DNA of 64,000 nt from Chloroflexota bacterium (GCA_005882115.1 VBEG01000020.1:1-64000), one strand, 5' to 3'; shown: positions 26,786 through 36,434, counted from the first letter of the stretch. A program made the numbers and translations. The notes: a model not told the origin generated them from the sequence alone.

Positions 26786-28161
26786 CAGGCTGTGAGCGCC
26801 TTCGCGATGTCGACCACTTCGTCCGCGGACAATCCCATGCGGTTCAGGTGATCGTAGTACCGGCGGTGGAAATCCGAGAAGTCGCTGCGCTCCGCTCGCT
26901 CCTCGCGGATGCGCTTCACCTCCGCGAGCACCTTCGCGACCAGCTCGGGCTCGGGGGCGATGCCCGCGTGGCGCAGCGCGTGCTCGATGACCAGGGCGCC
27001 AGAGTGCTTGCCGTACACGTATGTGATCTCCGCGCCGAGGTCGGCTGGAGAGATGAACTGGTAGATCGCCGGGTGGATGAGCATGCCCGCGGTGTGGATC
27101 CCTGACTCGTGGCTGAAGACGTCGAGTCCGATTCCCGGCTCGGTCGGCTGGACGGGGATCCCGCTCATCCGCTCCAGGCTTCGTGCCAGCGCGCGCAGCT
27201 TGTCGTACTTGAAGCCCGGGATCTCGATACCGAACAGGTAGCGCAGCTGCATGAGGACTTGATGCATCGGTGCGTTGCCGGTTCGCTCTCCGATGCCGTT
27301 GACGCTCGTGGTGAAAACCTCCGCGCCTGAACCCAGCGCCATCACCGTGTTCCACGCGCCGAGACCGAGGTCGTTGTGAAAGTGCACGACGAGCGGCGCG
27401 TCCGGCGCAGCCGCCTTGATCGTCGGTATGTACTCCCGCACCGCGAACGGTGAGTAGCAGCCCACTGTGTCAGGCGTCGACGGTCGCGTGCCGCCTGCCT
27501 TGAGGCCTTCGCGATGGATCTCGGCGATGTAGTCGACGTCGGCTCGGCTCCCATCCTCGCCGCCGAACTCGATCGATGTGGCGCCCTGCTCGCGCGCGTA
27601 CTTGATCGCCTCGCACATCATCCGCAGGTTGGCCTCGCGGTAGTAGGAGACGGGGAGCTCGAGCCACTCGGACTCGGGGATGCCATCGCGGTGGAGCAGC
27701 GTCTTGCCGAGCTTGTACTTGACGTGCAGGTCGGAGGCCGACGTGAAGATGAAGTACGTCACGTCGTCGCGCTTGTGGCCAAGCTTGTCTATCACGCGCA
27801 TGGTCGCGTCGATGTCGCCCTTGGTGGAGCGCATCATGCAGACGACCTCGAGGTCCTCTCTGAGCTCGCCGCGCCTGCGGCCCTCGAGCACCAGCCTCAG
27901 CGTCTCCCTCTCCCCTTCCGACACCGATGGAAAGCCGACGTCCATCACGTGCACGCCGATGTCGGAGAGCATCCGGGCCAGCTCGTACTTGTCCTTGGGC
28001 GTGATCGCGACGCCGGGCATCTGCTCGCCATCGCGCAGCGTGTCGTCGTAGATGCGGATCTTTTCCTCCGGGGGAAATTTCAGGTCGTGGGCGAAACGTT
28101 TGGGGTCGCGCGCCAGCTCTTCGAGCGGCTCTTGAAGCTCGACCGGCTTTATGTCATCCAC
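26785..28161 (-). CDS. 2-isopropylmalate synthase/homocitrate synthase-family protein
   Basis: IRIYDDTLRDGEQMPGVAIT, HFHNDLGLGAWNTVMAL, VNGIGERTGNAPM, YGKHSGALVIEHALR. Confidence 0.85.
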   Translation of the reverse strand: MDDIKPVELQEPLEELARDPKRFAHDLKFPPEEKIRIYDDTLRDGEQMPGVAITPKDKYELARMLSDIGVHVMDVGFPSVSEGERETLRLVLEGRRRGELREDLEVVCMMRSTKGDIDATMRVIDKLGHKRDDVTYFIFTSASDLHVKYKLGKTLLHRDGIPESEWLELPVSYYREANLRMMCEAIKYAREQGATSIEFGGEDGSRADVDYIAEIHREGLKAGGTRPSTPDTVGCYSPFAVREYIPTIKAAAPDAPLVVHFHNDLGLGAWNTVMALGSGAEVFTTSVNGIGERTGNAPMHQVLMQLRYLFGIEIPGFKYDKLRALARSLERMSGIPVQPTEPGIGLDVFSHESGIHTAGMLIHPAIYQFISPADLGAEITYVYGKHSGALVIEHALRHAGIAPEPELVAKVLAEVKRIREERAERSDFSDFHRRYYDHLNRMGLSADEVVDIAKALTA

Positions 28162-28696
28162 GCGAGGGGGTCATCTTCCGCCGCTCTTCGAGCTGCTTGC
28201 GCACCCACGGCACGAGCCCGCCCATGCGCAGCAGCTCGTTCATGAACTGGGGAAAGGCCTCGCAGCGATACTCGTCGCCCTTGGTGAAGTTGCGGATGAT
28301 GCCTTCTTCGAGGTCGACCTCCAGCTCGTCGCCCTCCTCGACCCCTTCCGCCGCCGGCGGCGACTGCAGGATGGGGTAGCCCATGTTGATCGCGTTGCGA
28401 AAGAAGATGCGCGCGAAGGAGTCGGCGACCACCAGCGAGATGCCCGCGCCGCGGATCGCGACTGGCGCGATCTCCCGCGACGACCCGCAGCCGAAGTTGG
28501 ATCCGCCGACCAGGATGTCGCCTTGCGTGACGCCGGTCGCCCACGTGTCGCGCCCGGGCACGCCTTCCATCGCGTGCTTGCCGAGCTCTTTCTCGTCCAG
28601 TGAGTAGATCGCGTACTTGGCCGGGATGATCTGGTCGGTGTCGACGTTGTCTCCAAACTTCCACGCCTTGCCACGGATGACCTTCGGGAGCGTCAT
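28154..28696 (-). CDS. leuD: 3-isopropylmalate dehydratase small subunit-like
   Basis: FGDNVDTDQIIPAKYAIYSLD, GGSNFGCGSSREIAPVAIRGAGI. Taken from the MTLPKVIRGKAWKF start. Confidence 0.87.
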   Translation of the reverse strand: MTLPKVIRGKAWKFGDNVDTDQIIPAKYAIYSLDEKELGKHAMEGVPGRDTWATGVTQGDILVGGSNFGCGSSREIAPVAIRGAGISLVVADSFARIFFRNAINMGYPILQSPPAAEGVEEGDELEVDLEEGIIRNFTKGDEYRCEAFPQFMNELLRMGGLVPWVRKQLEERRKMTPSRG

Positions 28697-29988
28697 CGAA
28701 TCCCCGCCGGCATGTGGTCTAGCACCTCGCTTGGGTGCGTGATCACGCCGGTAACCGCGCTCGCCGCGGCAACCGCTGGATTGGAGAGATAGACCTGCGC
28801 CTTGGGGTGGCCCATGCGGCCGGGGAAGTTGCGGTTGGTGGTGCTCAAGCAAATCTCGCCCTCGCCGAGCACGCCCATGTGACCGCCGAGGCAAGCGCCG
28901 CACGTCGCGGTCGTCCAGGCCGCGCCTGCCGCGAGGAACGTGCGGATCAAGCCTTCCTTCTCGGCCTGGATCGCGACCTGGTGTGAGGACGGCGTGATGA
29001 TCAGGCGCACTCCCGGCGCCACCTTGTGGTTTTCCAGCACGGCGGCTGCGCGGCGCAAGTCCGTGATACGCGAGTTGGTGCACGAGCCGATGAACACCTG
29101 GTCGAGTCTGGTGCCTGCGACCTCGGACAGCGGCGCGTAGTTGTCCGGCGACATGGGCTTGGCGACACCGAGCTCGACCTTCTCGACGTCGAACTCGAAC
29201 ACCTTCTCGTACTCCGCGTCGCGGTCGGAGGTCACCGGCGTGTACGGTCGTTTCGCGCGGCCGTCGAGGTACTCCTTGGTCACCTCGTCGAACTCCATGA
29301 TCCCGTTCTTCGCGCCGGCCTCGATTGCCATGTTGGTCATCGTCAGCCGAGCCTCCATGTCGATGTGCTTCAGCGCCTCGCCGGTGTGCTCCATCGCCTT
29401 GGACCGCGCGCCGTCGACGCCGATCTGGCCGATGACGTAGAGAATCAGGTCCTTCGCCTCGACCCACTCCTTCAGGCGGTTGTGATAGACGAACTTCAGT
29501 GTCTCTGGGACACGGAACCACAGCTCGCCCAACGCAAGCACGCAAGCAAGGTCGGTGGAACCGATCCCCGTCGCGAAATTGTTGAGCGCCCCGTAGGTGC
29601 AGGAGTGCGAGTCGGCCCCGACGACCAGCTCGCCCGGCAGCACGAGCCCGTTCTCAGGCAGCACGGTGTGGCAGATGCCGCCCTGGCCGACCTCGAAGTA
29701 CCACTTGATCCCCATGTCGTGCGAGAACTCGCGCGTCAGGCGGCCGAGCGTCGCGCTCGCGGCGTCCTTGGCCGGCTGAAAGTGGTCCTGTGTCACCGCG
29801 ACGCGATCGGGATCCCAAATCTTCTCCGCGCCCATCTGCTCGCGCATGATCTTTCCGGCGGGCGGGATGGTCAGATCGTGGCCCATCGCGAAATCGACCT
29901 GGGCCAGGACCAGGTCGCCGGGCCGCACGCTCTCGCGCCCGGCACCACGAGCCAGGATCTTCTCGGTCATCGTCATCGCCACGGTCAT
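28693..29988 (-). CDS. leuC: 3-isopropylmalate dehydratase large subunit-like (archaeal-type LeuC/aconitase family)
   Basis: VVGADSHSCTYGALNNFATGIGSTD, IGSCTNSRITDLR, CGACLGGHMGVLGEGEICLSTTNRNFPGRMG. Confidence 0.9.
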   Translation of the reverse strand: MTVAMTMTEKILARGAGRESVRPGDLVLAQVDFAMGHDLTIPPAGKIMREQMGAEKIWDPDRVAVTQDHFQPAKDAASATLGRLTREFSHDMGIKWYFEVGQGGICHTVLPENGLVLPGELVVGADSHSCTYGALNNFATGIGSTDLACVLALGELWFRVPETLKFVYHNRLKEWVEAKDLILYVIGQIGVDGARSKAMEHTGEALKHIDMEARLTMTNMAIEAGAKNGIMEFDEVTKEYLDGRAKRPYTPVTSDRDAEYEKVFEFDVEKVELGVAKPMSPDNYAPLSEVAGTRLDQVFIGSCTNSRITDLRRAAAVLENHKVAPGVRLIITPSSHQVAIQAEKEGLIRTFLAAGAAWTTATCGACLGGHMGVLGEGEICLSTTNRNFPGRMGHPKAQVYLSNPAVAAASAVTGVITHPSEVLDHMPAGIR

Positions 29989-31020
29989 CTAGTCCTTGAG
30001 CCTCTTCGCCACCGCGTCGCCGACTTCATGGGTCGACAGACTTCCGCCGAGATCGCGCGTGCATTCGCCTGCGCGGATGGCCGACTCGACCGCACCCTCG
30101 ATTGCGTTTGCCATTTCCGTGTGACCCAGGTGTCTAACCATCATAGATGCGCTCAGAATCGCCCCGATCGGGTTGACGACGCCACGGCCGGCGATGTCCG
30201 GCGCGGTCCCATGCACGGGCTCGAACAGGCCCCGTTTCGTCTCGGGGTTGATATTGCCGGAGGGTGCGATGCCCATCCCGCCGATCAGCTCCGCGGTCAG
30301 GTCGGACAGGATGTCGCCGAAGAGGTTGCCGGTGACGATGACGTCGAACTGCGTCGGGTCGCGTACCAGCTGCATCGCGGCCGCATCCACATAGAGGTGA
30401 CGGGTCTTGATGTCGGGACGCTTTTTGGCGATGGCCTTCCACTGCTGCTGCCAGAGCGCGCCGGCGTGCGTCATAGCGTTGGACTTGTCGACCATCACGA
30501 CCTCGCGCTGGGCGGCGCCGAATGCGTACTCGATGATCCGGGTCACCCCCAAGTATGTGTTGAGGTCTTCCTGGATCGCGACCTCGTCCTCGGTCCCCTT
30601 TTTGAAGCGACCACCCATGCCGACATAAAGGCCTTCAGTGTTCTCGCGGACGATCAAGAGGTCGATCTTGCGACGGTCCTCGCGGCGCAGCGGCGACAGC
30701 CTGTCGTGGTAGAGCTTGGCCGGCCGGAGGTTGACGTACAGGTCGAGCTCGAAGCGCAGGCGCAGCAGCACGCCGGCGAGGTAGGCGGCGTCGTTGAGGC
30801 GCGGGTCGCCCACGGCGCCGAAGAGGATGGAATCGGCCTTCTCGAGGTCGGCCCAGATCTGTGCAGGGATCGGCTCCCCGGTGCGCATGTACTGGTCGGC
30901 GTTGACCTCGTACTCCTGGAAATCGAAGCCGGCGCCGGCCGCGCGAAGGACCTTGATCGCCTCGGGGACGACCTCCTTGCCCGCACCGTCGCAGGGCAAG
31001 ACGGCGATGTGGCTAGGCAG
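29989..31020 (-). CDS. Isocitrate/isopropylmalate dehydrogenase-family protein (leuB-like)
   Basis: LIVRENTEGLY, VDAAAMQLVRDPTQFDVIVTGNLFGDILSDLTAELIGGMGIAPSGNI, FEPVHGTAPDIAGRGVVNP. Probable CTG start at 31020. Confidence 0.85.
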   Translation of the reverse strand: MPSHIAVLPCDGAGKEVVPEAIKVLRAAGAGFDFQEYEVNADQYMRTGEPIPAQIWADLEKADSILFGAVGDPRLNDAAYLAGVLLRLRFELDLYVNLRPAKLYHDRLSPLRREDRRKIDLLIVRENTEGLYVGMGGRFKKGTEDEVAIQEDLNTYLGVTRIIEYAFGAAQREVVMVDKSNAMTHAGALWQQQWKAIAKKRPDIKTRHLYVDAAAMQLVRDPTQFDVIVTGNLFGDILSDLTAELIGGMGIAPSGNINPETKRGLFEPVHGTAPDIAGRGVVNPIGAILSASMMVRHLGHTEMANAIEGAVESAIRAGECTRDLGGSLSTHEVGDAVAKRLKD

Positions 31021-32527
31021 GGGTCGCTTCCTTCTCGCGCAGCTTGTAGCGCTGGATCTTGCCGGTCACGGTCTTGGGCAGGTCGGGCACGAACTCGATC
31101 AAGTGCGGGTACTGGAAGCGCTGGAGGCGCGACTTGCAGTGCTCCTGCAGCTCGGCGACAAGCGCGTCGCCGGTGACCGCGTCCTTCTTGGCGATGACGA
31201 ATGCCTTGATCCTCGTGAAGCCGTCTACCGACATGCCGACGACCGCGCTCTCGGCCACAGCCGGGTGCTCCAGCAGCGCAGACTCGATCTCGATCGGCGA
31301 GACCCACAGGCCGCTGACCTTGATCATGTCGTCGGAGCGGCCTTCGTACCAGTAGAAGCCGTCGCCGTCGACCCGGTAGCGGTCGCCCGTGAAGAACCAG
31401 TCGCCGAGGATCGAATGTTTCGACTTCTCGTGCTGCGCCCAGTAGAGGGCGAGCGCGCTGTCACCTTTCACGTACAGGTCGCCGGCCTCGCCTTGCGCGA
31501 CGGGTTGTCCCTCGACGTCGAGGATCTTCAGCTCGTATCCAGGGACCGGCTTGCCGCTCGAGCCTGGCCTCACGTCGTCGAGTCGGTTCGAGCAGTAGAT
31601 GTGCAGCATCTCGGTCGACCCGACGCCGTCGAGGATCGTAAGCCCGAAGGCGTCCTTCCAACGCCGCCAGACTTCGGCGGGCAGCGCCTCCGCGGCGGCC
31701 ACGCAATGCCTGATCGAGCCGAGGTTGCGGCTCTTCGCGCCTTCGAAGTTGAGGATCGCGTTGTAAAGAGTCGGCGCGGAAAAGAACAGGGTCGGTTTTC
31801 TCTTTTCGATCGTGTCCAGCACGGTCGCGGGCGTGTGCCGACCGGCGTGGAGGACGGTCGACGCGCCGACCCAGTAGGGAAAGGTGAGGTTGTTGCCGAA
31901 GCCGTAGGCGTGGAAGAGGCCCGTTGTCGAGAAGGTGGTGTCCTTGTCGGTGATGCCGAGCACCTGCTCGGCGTAGGTGACGCACGTGTAGGGGATGTCG
32001 TGCTGGAGGTGGACGACTGCTTTCGGCTTGCCGGTCGAGCCCGAGCTGTAGAGCCAGAAGGCCATATCGTCGCGGCGCGTGGGCGCGGCGACGATCTCCT
32101 GGTCCGGGACGACCTTGTCGGAGCGCAGGAGTTGGGGTTTTATCGGCGCCCTTGCCGCCGCGGGTGCGAGCTTTTCCTCCGTGTTGCCGTCGACGACGAT
32201 GACGCGTGCCAGGGAGTCCTCGATGTAGTGGTCGTAGTCCTCGCTTCGTTGGAGGAGCGGGTTCACGGGCACGGGGAGGGCGCCGATCCGGATCGCGCCG
32301 AGGAAGGCGGCGACCCAGCCGGGTGAGTCGTAACCCGCGATCAGGACGCGCTCCTCGCGCCTGACGCCGAGGTCGAGGAGGCTTCGGGCGGCGCCGTTGG
32401 TGAGGTTGAAGAGGTCGGAGTAGGAGAGGTCCGCGGTGGCGGTGTGGATGGCGATCTTGGCGGAGCGCTGGGGGAGGTTGCGCTCGATCAGGTCGGCGCC
32501 CACGTTGTAGCGGTCCGGCAGATCCAC
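31013..32527 (-). CDS. Benzoate-CoA ligase-like AMP-binding enzyme
   Basis: WLYSSGSTGKPKAVVH AMP-binding motif, GVGSTEMLHIYCSN, GDWFFTGDRYRVDGDGFYWYEGRSDDMIKVSGLWVSP, C-terminal KTVTGKIQRYKLRE. GTG start at VDLPDRYNV. Confidence 0.87.
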   Translation of the reverse strand: MDLPDRYNVGADLIERNLPQRSAKIAIHTATADLSYSDLFNLTNGAARSLLDLGVRREERVLIAGYDSPGWVAAFLGAIRIGALPVPVNPLLQRSEDYDHYIEDSLARVIVVDGNTEEKLAPAAARAPIKPQLLRSDKVVPDQEIVAAPTRRDDMAFWLYSSGSTGKPKAVVHLQHDIPYTCVTYAEQVLGITDKDTTFSTTGLFHAYGFGNNLTFPYWVGASTVLHAGRHTPATVLDTIEKRKPTLFFSAPTLYNAILNFEGAKSRNLGSIRHCVAAAEALPAEVWRRWKDAFGLTILDGVGSTEMLHIYCSNRLDDVRPGSSGKPVPGYELKILDVEGQPVAQGEAGDLYVKGDSALALYWAQHEKSKHSILGDWFFTGDRYRVDGDGFYWYEGRSDDMIKVSGLWVSPIEIESALLEHPAVAESAVVGMSVDGFTRIKAFVIAKKDAVTGDALVAELQEHCKSRLQRFQYPHLIEFVPDLPKTVTGKIQRYKLREKEATPA

Positions 32528-32636
32528 CGTAAGGAAATCTTGGCACTTCCAGGAGGGGGACGGTGAAGAGGGTGACGGAGTGACGCTGGGCGCCCTAAAG
32601 CGTTGCCCGGCTGAATATAAATTTACCGCAAAATGC

Positions 32637-32665
32637 TTGCTTAATCGAACATTGTTTTGTAGTCT
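32637..32665 (+). promoter_or_regulatory. Sigma70-type promoter of the DUF222-HNH gene (leaderless geometry)
   Basis: TTGCTT (32637-32642), 17-nt spacer, TAGTCT (32660-32665), ATG at 32672. Confidence 0.5.
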
Positions 32666-32671
32666 GATTGC

Positions 32672-33766
32672 ATGCTCGAGATGATTGAGGACATCGATCC
32701 CGGCGCACTCCTGGTTGCAATGCGCCATACCATCGATCGGCTCGAGCTCCAGTTCGCGCAAGTTGCCGCCGAGTTTCATCAGACGGATCAATGGGACCGC
32801 GATGGCTTCAACACCTCGGGCGACTGGATGCGCATCAACTGCAACATGACCTCGCGGAACGTTTGGAATGCCCTCGTGGTGGGAGAGCAAGTCCGGCATC
32901 TGCCGCTGAGCCTCGAAGCAATCCAGTCGGGCGATATCGGCTTCGCCCACCTGGCGATCATGGCCAACACGGCCGACAAGCTGGACGGATTCGACGAGGC
33001 CAAGCTCTTGCCGCTGGCCAAAGAGCACTCGGCAGGCAAGTTCTATCGCGAGTGTCTGCACTACCGGCATTCGGCCGATGCCAAGGGTTACGGCGAAGAG
33101 CAGGAGCGCCTCGTCGAAGAACGCAGTCTGCGAATGAACACCGCGGAGGACGGCTGCCTTCTCATCACCGGGGTGCTCGATCCCGTGGGTGGGGCTGCCG
33201 TTCGTTCTGCGCTGGAGCCGCTGGCGCGCCCTTCGGGTGGGCACGACGACCGCACCCGCGAGCAGAGATTGGCTGACGCCCTGGTCGAGCTGGCCAGTGG
33301 TGGCAAGCCGGCCGAGCTCCATGTGACGGCAACGGTCGAAACCTTGAAGGGGCTAGCTGGAGCACCTGCCGGCGAGATGGAGTTCGCTATGCCGTTGTCC
33401 TCGGCCACAGTGCAGCGCCTTTCCTGCGACTGCAGCGTGATGCGCGTCATCCTCGACGGCAAGTCGTTGGTGATCGACGTCGGTCGATCCAAGCGGTTGG
33501 TCGACGGAGCTCTGCGCAAAGTGCTCGCGGTACGCGACAAGCACTGTCAGTGGCCAGGATGCGATCGGCCGGCCTCATGGTGCGACGGACATCATCTGGT
33601 GCACTGGATCGATGGCGGGGACACGAATCTCGAGAACTGCGTGCTCCTCTGCAAGCGGCATCACCGGATGGTCCATGAGGGCCGCTGGAAGTTGATCAAG
33701 GTCGACAGTCAGATCGTCACGATCGCGCCGATGGTCACCTTCGGATTGCCAAGAGGGCCAGACTAA
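32672..33766 (+). CDS. DUF222/13E12-type HNH endonuclease-domain protein
   Basis: DUF222-like N-terminus; C-terminal HCQWPGCDRPASWCDGHHLVHWIDGGDTNLENCVLLCKRHHRMVHEG. Confidence 0.9.
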   Translation: MLEMIEDIDPGALLVAMRHTIDRLELQFAQVAAEFHQTDQWDRDGFNTSGDWMRINCNMTSRNVWNALVVGEQVRHLPLSLEAIQSGDIGFAHLAIMANTADKLDGFDEAKLLPLAKEHSAGKFYRECLHYRHSADAKGYGEEQERLVEERSLRMNTAEDGCLLITGVLDPVGGAAVRSALEPLARPSGGHDDRTREQRLADALVELASGGKPAELHVTATVETLKGLAGAPAGEMEFAMPLSSATVQRLSCDCSVMRVILDGKSLVIDVGRSKRLVDGALRKVLAVRDKHCQWPGCDRPASWCDGHHLVHWIDGGDTNLENCVLLCKRHHRMVHEGRWKLIKVDSQIVTIAPMVTFGLPRGPD

Positions 33767-33772
33767 GAATCC

Positions 33773-34276
33773 GTGACGGTGGAGCGTCGATCGCGTCGGT
33801 TCTCGTCTGCAAGGCTCGGGCGCGTGGCGCGCAAGCTGATGAACGCCTCTCCTCTGTGCTCATTGGCGACGGTGTCGGCGCGCGGCCGCGCGCACATCAA
33901 CCACATGTACTTCGCGTGGGACGACGCCTTCAACGTCTATTGGATCTCTGACCGGGACTCGCTCCACTCGCGCAACCTCGTCAAGAACAGCTCCGCGGCG
34001 ATCACGATCTACGCCTCGAAGCAGGTCTGGGGTAAGCCCGACCGCGGCATCCAGCTCTTTGGCACCGCCGGCGTCGCGAAGGGCGGGGAAGCAGCGCGCG
34101 AATACGGGCGGCGGTTCCGCGACTTCGACGCCTCAGAAAACGATTTGCCGTACTACCGGTTCCGGCCCCGCTTGGTGAAGCTCTTCGACGAGCGCTCCCT
34201 GGCGCCCGGCACGCTGGTCACGGCCCGTGTCACGAGCGACGGGCTGGTGTGGTCCAAGACCGAGGTCTGGGCCTAG
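33773..34276 (+). CDS. Pyridoxamine 5'-phosphate oxidase-family (FMN-binding split barrel) protein
   Basis: LCSLATVSARGRAHINHMYFAWDDAFNVYWISDRDSLHSRNL. Confidence 0.75.
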   Translation: MTVERRSRRFSSARLGRVARKLMNASPLCSLATVSARGRAHINHMYFAWDDAFNVYWISDRDSLHSRNLVKNSSAAITIYASKQVWGKPDRGIQLFGTAGVAKGGEAAREYGRRFRDFDASENDLPYYRFRPRLVKLFDERSLAPGTLVTARVTSDGLVWSKTEVWA

Positions 34277-34836
34277 GAGTCGCGCCGGCGGTAGCGAGAA
34301 GCGACGACACCGCCGTCGAAACGCCGCTCGTCAACGAGCTCGAGGTCGACCCGAACGCCGTCGGGCAGCCACCGGTTGCCGCCGCCCACGATGACCGGGA
34401 CCATCAGCTGCCGATACTCATCGACCAGACCTGAGCGGATCGCCTCGGCCGCCAGGTGAGGTCCGCCGATGCTGATGTCTCGCGCGCTGGTCGCCTTGAG
34501 TTTGCGAATGGCTTGCGGATCGAAGCTGCGTTCGATGCGGGTCCTCGCGCTGGCGACGGCTTGCAGCGTCGACGAGTACACGACCTTGTCCGCCGCCTGC
34601 CAGATCTCTGCGTACTCACGGACGAATGCCGGTTGGTCGGGCGCGTCCATGGCGGTCTCCCAGAAGACCATCGTCTCGTACATGCGGCGCCCGTAGAGAT
34701 ATGTGCCGATCGGGCGCTCCTGCGCATTGACGAAGCGGTGGACCTCTTCGTCGGGTGCCGCCCAGTCGAAGTTGCCGCGCGAATCGGAGACGTAACCGTC
34801 AACCGACGTGATCGCCGAGTAGATGAGCGTGGCCAA
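34273..34836 (-). CDS. Dihydrofolate reductase-family (RibD C-terminal-like) protein
   Basis: IYSAITSVDGYVSDSRGNFDW, YLYGRRMYETMVFWE, ISIGGPHLAAEAIRSGLVDEYRQLMVPVIVGGGNRWLP. TTG start assumed. Confidence 0.82.
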   Translation of the reverse strand: MATLIYSAITSVDGYVSDSRGNFDWAAPDEEVHRFVNAQERPIGTYLYGRRMYETMVFWETAMDAPDQPAFVREYAEIWQAADKVVYSSTLQAVASARTRIERSFDPQAIRKLKATSARDISIGGPHLAAEAIRSGLVDEYRQLMVPVIVGGGNRWLPDGVRVDLELVDERRFDGGVVASRYRRRDS

Positions 34837-34847
34837 TCCGCGCGCGT

Positions 34848-36425
34848 CTACTGCCGGACGACTGCCGCGGCGCCTTTCCTCAAGACGTACTTCTGGATCT
34901 TTCCCGTCGCGGTCTTCGGCAGCTCCTGCACGAATGTCACCCCGTGTGGTGCCTTGAAATGGGCGAGCCGCTCGCGAGTGAAGGCGATCAGCTCGGCCTC
35001 GGTCGCCGTCGCACCAGGCTTTAGCACCACATACGCGAAAGGCGCCTCTCCCCACTTCTCATGTGGCAGCCCGACGATCGCCGCCTCCTGTACGGCGGGG
35101 TGGCGCAGCAGGACACCTTCGACCTCGAGGCTCGAGATGTTCTCTCCACCGCTGATGATCACGTCCTTGATCCGATCTCGAATTTCGACGTAACCGTCCG
35201 GGTGGAGAACGGCCGCGTCGCCAGTGTGGAACCAGCCGTCGCCCATCACCTTCTTGGTCGCCTCGGGATCTTTGTAGTAGCCGTGCATGATCACGTTGCC
35301 GCGCGCGACGATCTCGCCGAGGGTCTGAGCGTCGGCCGGCACGTCCTTGCCGGCTTCGTCCACGACGCGCAGCTCGCCGGAAGTGATCAGCTCCACCCCG
35401 GTACGCGCCTTGATGATCCCCCGCTCGGTGGCGCCAAGCATCTTGTGCTCCGGCCGAGGCTCGCAGATCGTGATAAAGGGAGCGGTCTCGGTGAGTCCGT
35501 AAACCTGCGTCACCTCCCAACCGAGATCGCCTTCCATCCGCTCGATCGTCGCCGCGGCTGGTGCCGCCCCCGCGGTGATGACATGCACGCCTTTAGGCAC
35601 GTCACCTCGCACGTCGGCGGGAGCACTGGCGAGGGCGATCAGGATGGTCGGCGCGGCGCAGAGCCAGCCGACCTGCTCCTTGCGGATCAGGTCGAACACC
35701 CGCGACGGCTCGACCTTAGGCAGGCACACGTGCGTGCCTCCGACGGCGGTGATGATCCACACGAACGTCCAGCCATTGGCATGGAACATCGGCAGCGTCC
35801 ACAGGTATCGGTCGCCGACCGTGATGTGGAAATGCACGAGCGTGCCGACGGCGTTCGCCCAGGCGTTGCGATGCGTGATCATCACTCCCTTCGGCTTGGC
35901 GGTCGTGCCGCTCGTGTAGTTGATGGTGAGGAGATCGGTTTCGGCGATCTCCGGTCGCGCGAATTCGGGTTTCGATGCCGCCACGCTGGGTTCGTACTCG
36001 GTCCATCCCTTGCGGCCGCCGGTGCTGCCCAGGCTCACGAAGTGTTCGACACCGCCTAGCTGGTCGCGAACTCCGTCGATGGCCTCGAGGTAGTCCGAAT
36101 GGACGCACAGGACTTTGGCGCCGGAATGCGCGGTGATGTAGACGAAGTCGTCCGCGGTGAGGCGGTAGTTGATGGGGACCAGCACCGCACCGATTTGCGG
36201 CACGGCATAGAAGGATTCGAGCTGCTCGTGCACGTTCGGCGCGATGTAGGCGACGCGGTCACCCTTCCCAACCCCCATCGCCTGCAGCGCGGACGACCAG
36301 CGGTCGCAGCGGTCGAAGAACTGCTCGTAAGTGAGGCGGAGGTCGCCGTCGACCACGCCTTCGCGATCGCCGTAAAGCTTTCGCGTCCTCCTCGCGAACT
36401 CCAGAGGTGTGAGCGGCGTTTCCAT
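34848..36425 (-). CDS. Acyl-CoA synthetase (AMP-binding, long/medium-chain type)
   Basis: INYTSGTTAKPKGVMITHRN, YGLTETAPFITIC, GWFHTGDAAVLHPDGYVEIRDRIKDVIISGGENISSLEVE. Confidence 0.9.
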   Translation of the reverse strand: METPLTPLEFARRTRKLYGDREGVVDGDLRLTYEQFFDRCDRWSSALQAMGVGKGDRVAYIAPNVHEQLESFYAVPQIGAVLVPINYRLTADDFVYITAHSGAKVLCVHSDYLEAIDGVRDQLGGVEHFVSLGSTGGRKGWTEYEPSVAASKPEFARPEIAETDLLTINYTSGTTAKPKGVMITHRNAWANAVGTLVHFHITVGDRYLWTLPMFHANGWTFVWIITAVGGTHVCLPKVEPSRVFDLIRKEQVGWLCAAPTILIALASAPADVRGDVPKGVHVITAGAAPAAATIERMEGDLGWEVTQVYGLTETAPFITICEPRPEHKMLGATERGIIKARTGVELITSGELRVVDEAGKDVPADAQTLGEIVARGNVIMHGYYKDPEATKKVMGDGWFHTGDAAVLHPDGYVEIRDRIKDVIISGGENISSLEVEGVLLRHPAVQEAAIVGLPHEKWGEAPFAYVVLKPGATATEAELIAFTRERLAHFKAPHGVTFVQELPKTATGKIQKYVLRKGAAAVVRQ

Positions 36426-36434
36426 CTGCCCTCC

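Noticed and set aside
26786-27355. Upstream 190-aa extension of the E1-alpha ORF
   Set aside because: Out-of-frame reading of the LeuA-like gene; real E1-alpha starts at MATTTRADVATREEYLN (26785).
29026-31176. 716-aa plus-strand ORF
   Set aside because: Antisense to leuC/leuB-like genes with clear family motifs; His/Arg/Asp-rich composition is typical of a GC-rich shadow frame.
32528-33322. Upstream extension of the benzoate-CoA ligase-like ORF (to 33322)
   Set aside because: Antisense to the DUF222-HNH gene; ligase homology begins at VDLPDRYNVGADL.
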